Assembly: GCA_963575745.1 (NCBI GenBank)
Contig: CAUYUJ010016704.1
Location: 557,494-621,493, forward strand
Length of the DNA: 64,000 nt
Direction of reading: 5' to 3'
DNA from: Prorocentrum cordatum
Taxonomy: Eukaryota > Sar > Dinophyceae > Prorocentrales > Prorocentraceae
Part shown: piece by piece, positions 63,290-64,000 of the stretch
How the letters are laid out: the number at the start of each line of letters is the position of its first letter
How positions within the stretch are numbered: the stretch's first letter is position 1
Made by a program: the position numbers and the translations under genes
Notes under the pieces: model-generated
The model's database searches: none
The model's input: the letters and a program-made list of their open reading frames with translations, nothing else
Told to the model about the DNA's origin: nothing

Positions 63290-64000
63290 TCTACGGAGGC
63301 AAAGGAGGAACGCCGCTTGGTCCGACGCTGCCAGACGCGCCAATCATACAGGCCCCGGAGGAAATTGGCGAACACTCCTGCCACATGCCATTCCTCTGTC
63401 AATCCCCCTCCCAAACGATGAACGTTGGCGGTGAGTCGAATGAATTGCACTTCGACCGAAGACTTCCCCGCACGTGCCAGCTTTGAATTTGGGAGGGGGA
63501 GGGTATCCACGAATTGTTTCTCTCCACTGTAGCCCAGCCAATCCACGAAACTTCTTCAAATCAAAACGCACGTTGTAAGGAGCTAGGGGCGGAGGGAGGA
63601 AGGAATACGCGGAGCTCCCACAGGCCCAGTCAGCGCCGTCAGGCGCGCCCTCCTAATCTTGCCAGGGGCGTCCACGATACTACGGCGCTGGTCTCGAGGG
63701 CATGCGGCGGCGCAGCAGCGCCGCCCCGCCACCCCCCCGGCCAAGTGGGGGCGAGCAGGCTTGTGAGCGTGTCCTGTGTCGCAGGTGGCTCGAAAGGCTC
63801 GGGGCAAGAAAGACTACTTGAAGTGGCCCGCTCTGGAAGCCCCGAGTCCAGAAAAGCTGGCACCTCCCGAGGGGCAATGTTGGCTTCCGCTGGCTTCCAC
63901 TGGCGGAGCAGCCCCCGTCTTGCTTCCGCTGGGCTTCCGACACCTTCTGCCGAGGGCGAGATGACAACCTCTCAAACCCTCGAGGCCGATGCCCTTCCTG
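63290..64000. other. 710 bp without recognised genes
   Basis: Mixed DNA to the window end. GGCTTCCGCTGGCTTCCACT-type short repeats occur near 63880-63930. No domain is recognised. Confidence 0.4.

Overview
The window looks like nuclear DNA of a dinoflagellate, possibly Prorocentrum-like; the genus is inference. The evidence is decayed retroelement coding of dinoflagellate type: Ty1/copia order INT-RT-RNase H, and LINE-type RNase H domains with a CTRC tail. There is also one long GC3-rich glycosyltransferase-like reading frame, weakly supported single exons, and a very heavy load of (TCC)n, (ATC)n, (GA)n and GC-rich minisatellites. Nothing bacterial was seen: no operons, Shine-Dalgarno sites or CRISPR. 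I found no rRNA, tRNA or complete spliced-leader gene. Two 100-base N runs (37870-37969 and 61401-61500) are assembly gaps beside microsatellites.

Layout. 1-2.1 kb: minus-strand pseudogenes, including a Rossmann-type domain with cytosine-methyltransferase-like motifs. 2.2-5.3 kb: a dense cluster of small inverted-repeat elements, several with target-site duplications, one inserted in a tandem duplicate whose other copy preserves the empty site. 6.8-8.6 kb: coding-like minus-strand exons split by an intron-like insert between 35-bp direct repeats, then a LINE RNase H fragment. 8.6-14.6 kb: more miniature elements, minisatellites, a decayed LINE fragment, a (GGC)n block and 0.9 kb of (TCC)n. 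14.7-15.5 kb: a second LINE RNase H pseudogene. 15.7-32 kb: microsatellites, a ~110-bp GC satellite, a 138-bp coding-compatible repeat and more miniature elements. 32.5-37.7 kb: a minus-strand copia-type retrotransposon broken by frameshifts, nonsense codons and loss of catalytic residues. 38-46 kb: long (ATC)n and (TCC)n arrays, a large copy of a composite head-A-B-tail repeat, and a second intron-like insert at 43.1 kb. 46-55 kb: a third intron-like insert at 48.1 kb and more composite repeats. 55.6-57.0 kb: the glycosyltransferase-like gene, the best candidate for a living gene. 57-64 kb: minisatellites, paired hairpins and a second 196-bp miniature element.

Three themes link the features. 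First, at least six kinds of short inverted-repeat element occur, three of them in two or three copies. Second, one composite repeat family ends in (TCC)n in at least three copies, and one copy is 5'-truncated, so some TCC arrays may be retroposon tails. Third, three inserts lie between near-identical 26-35 bp direct repeats placed so that a GT-AG or GC-AG intron would remove exactly one repeat plus the cargo (microsatellite or inverted-repeat element), which suggests intron birth by duplication. Most long open frames in the window are artefacts of trinucleotide repeats and are not annotated as genes.
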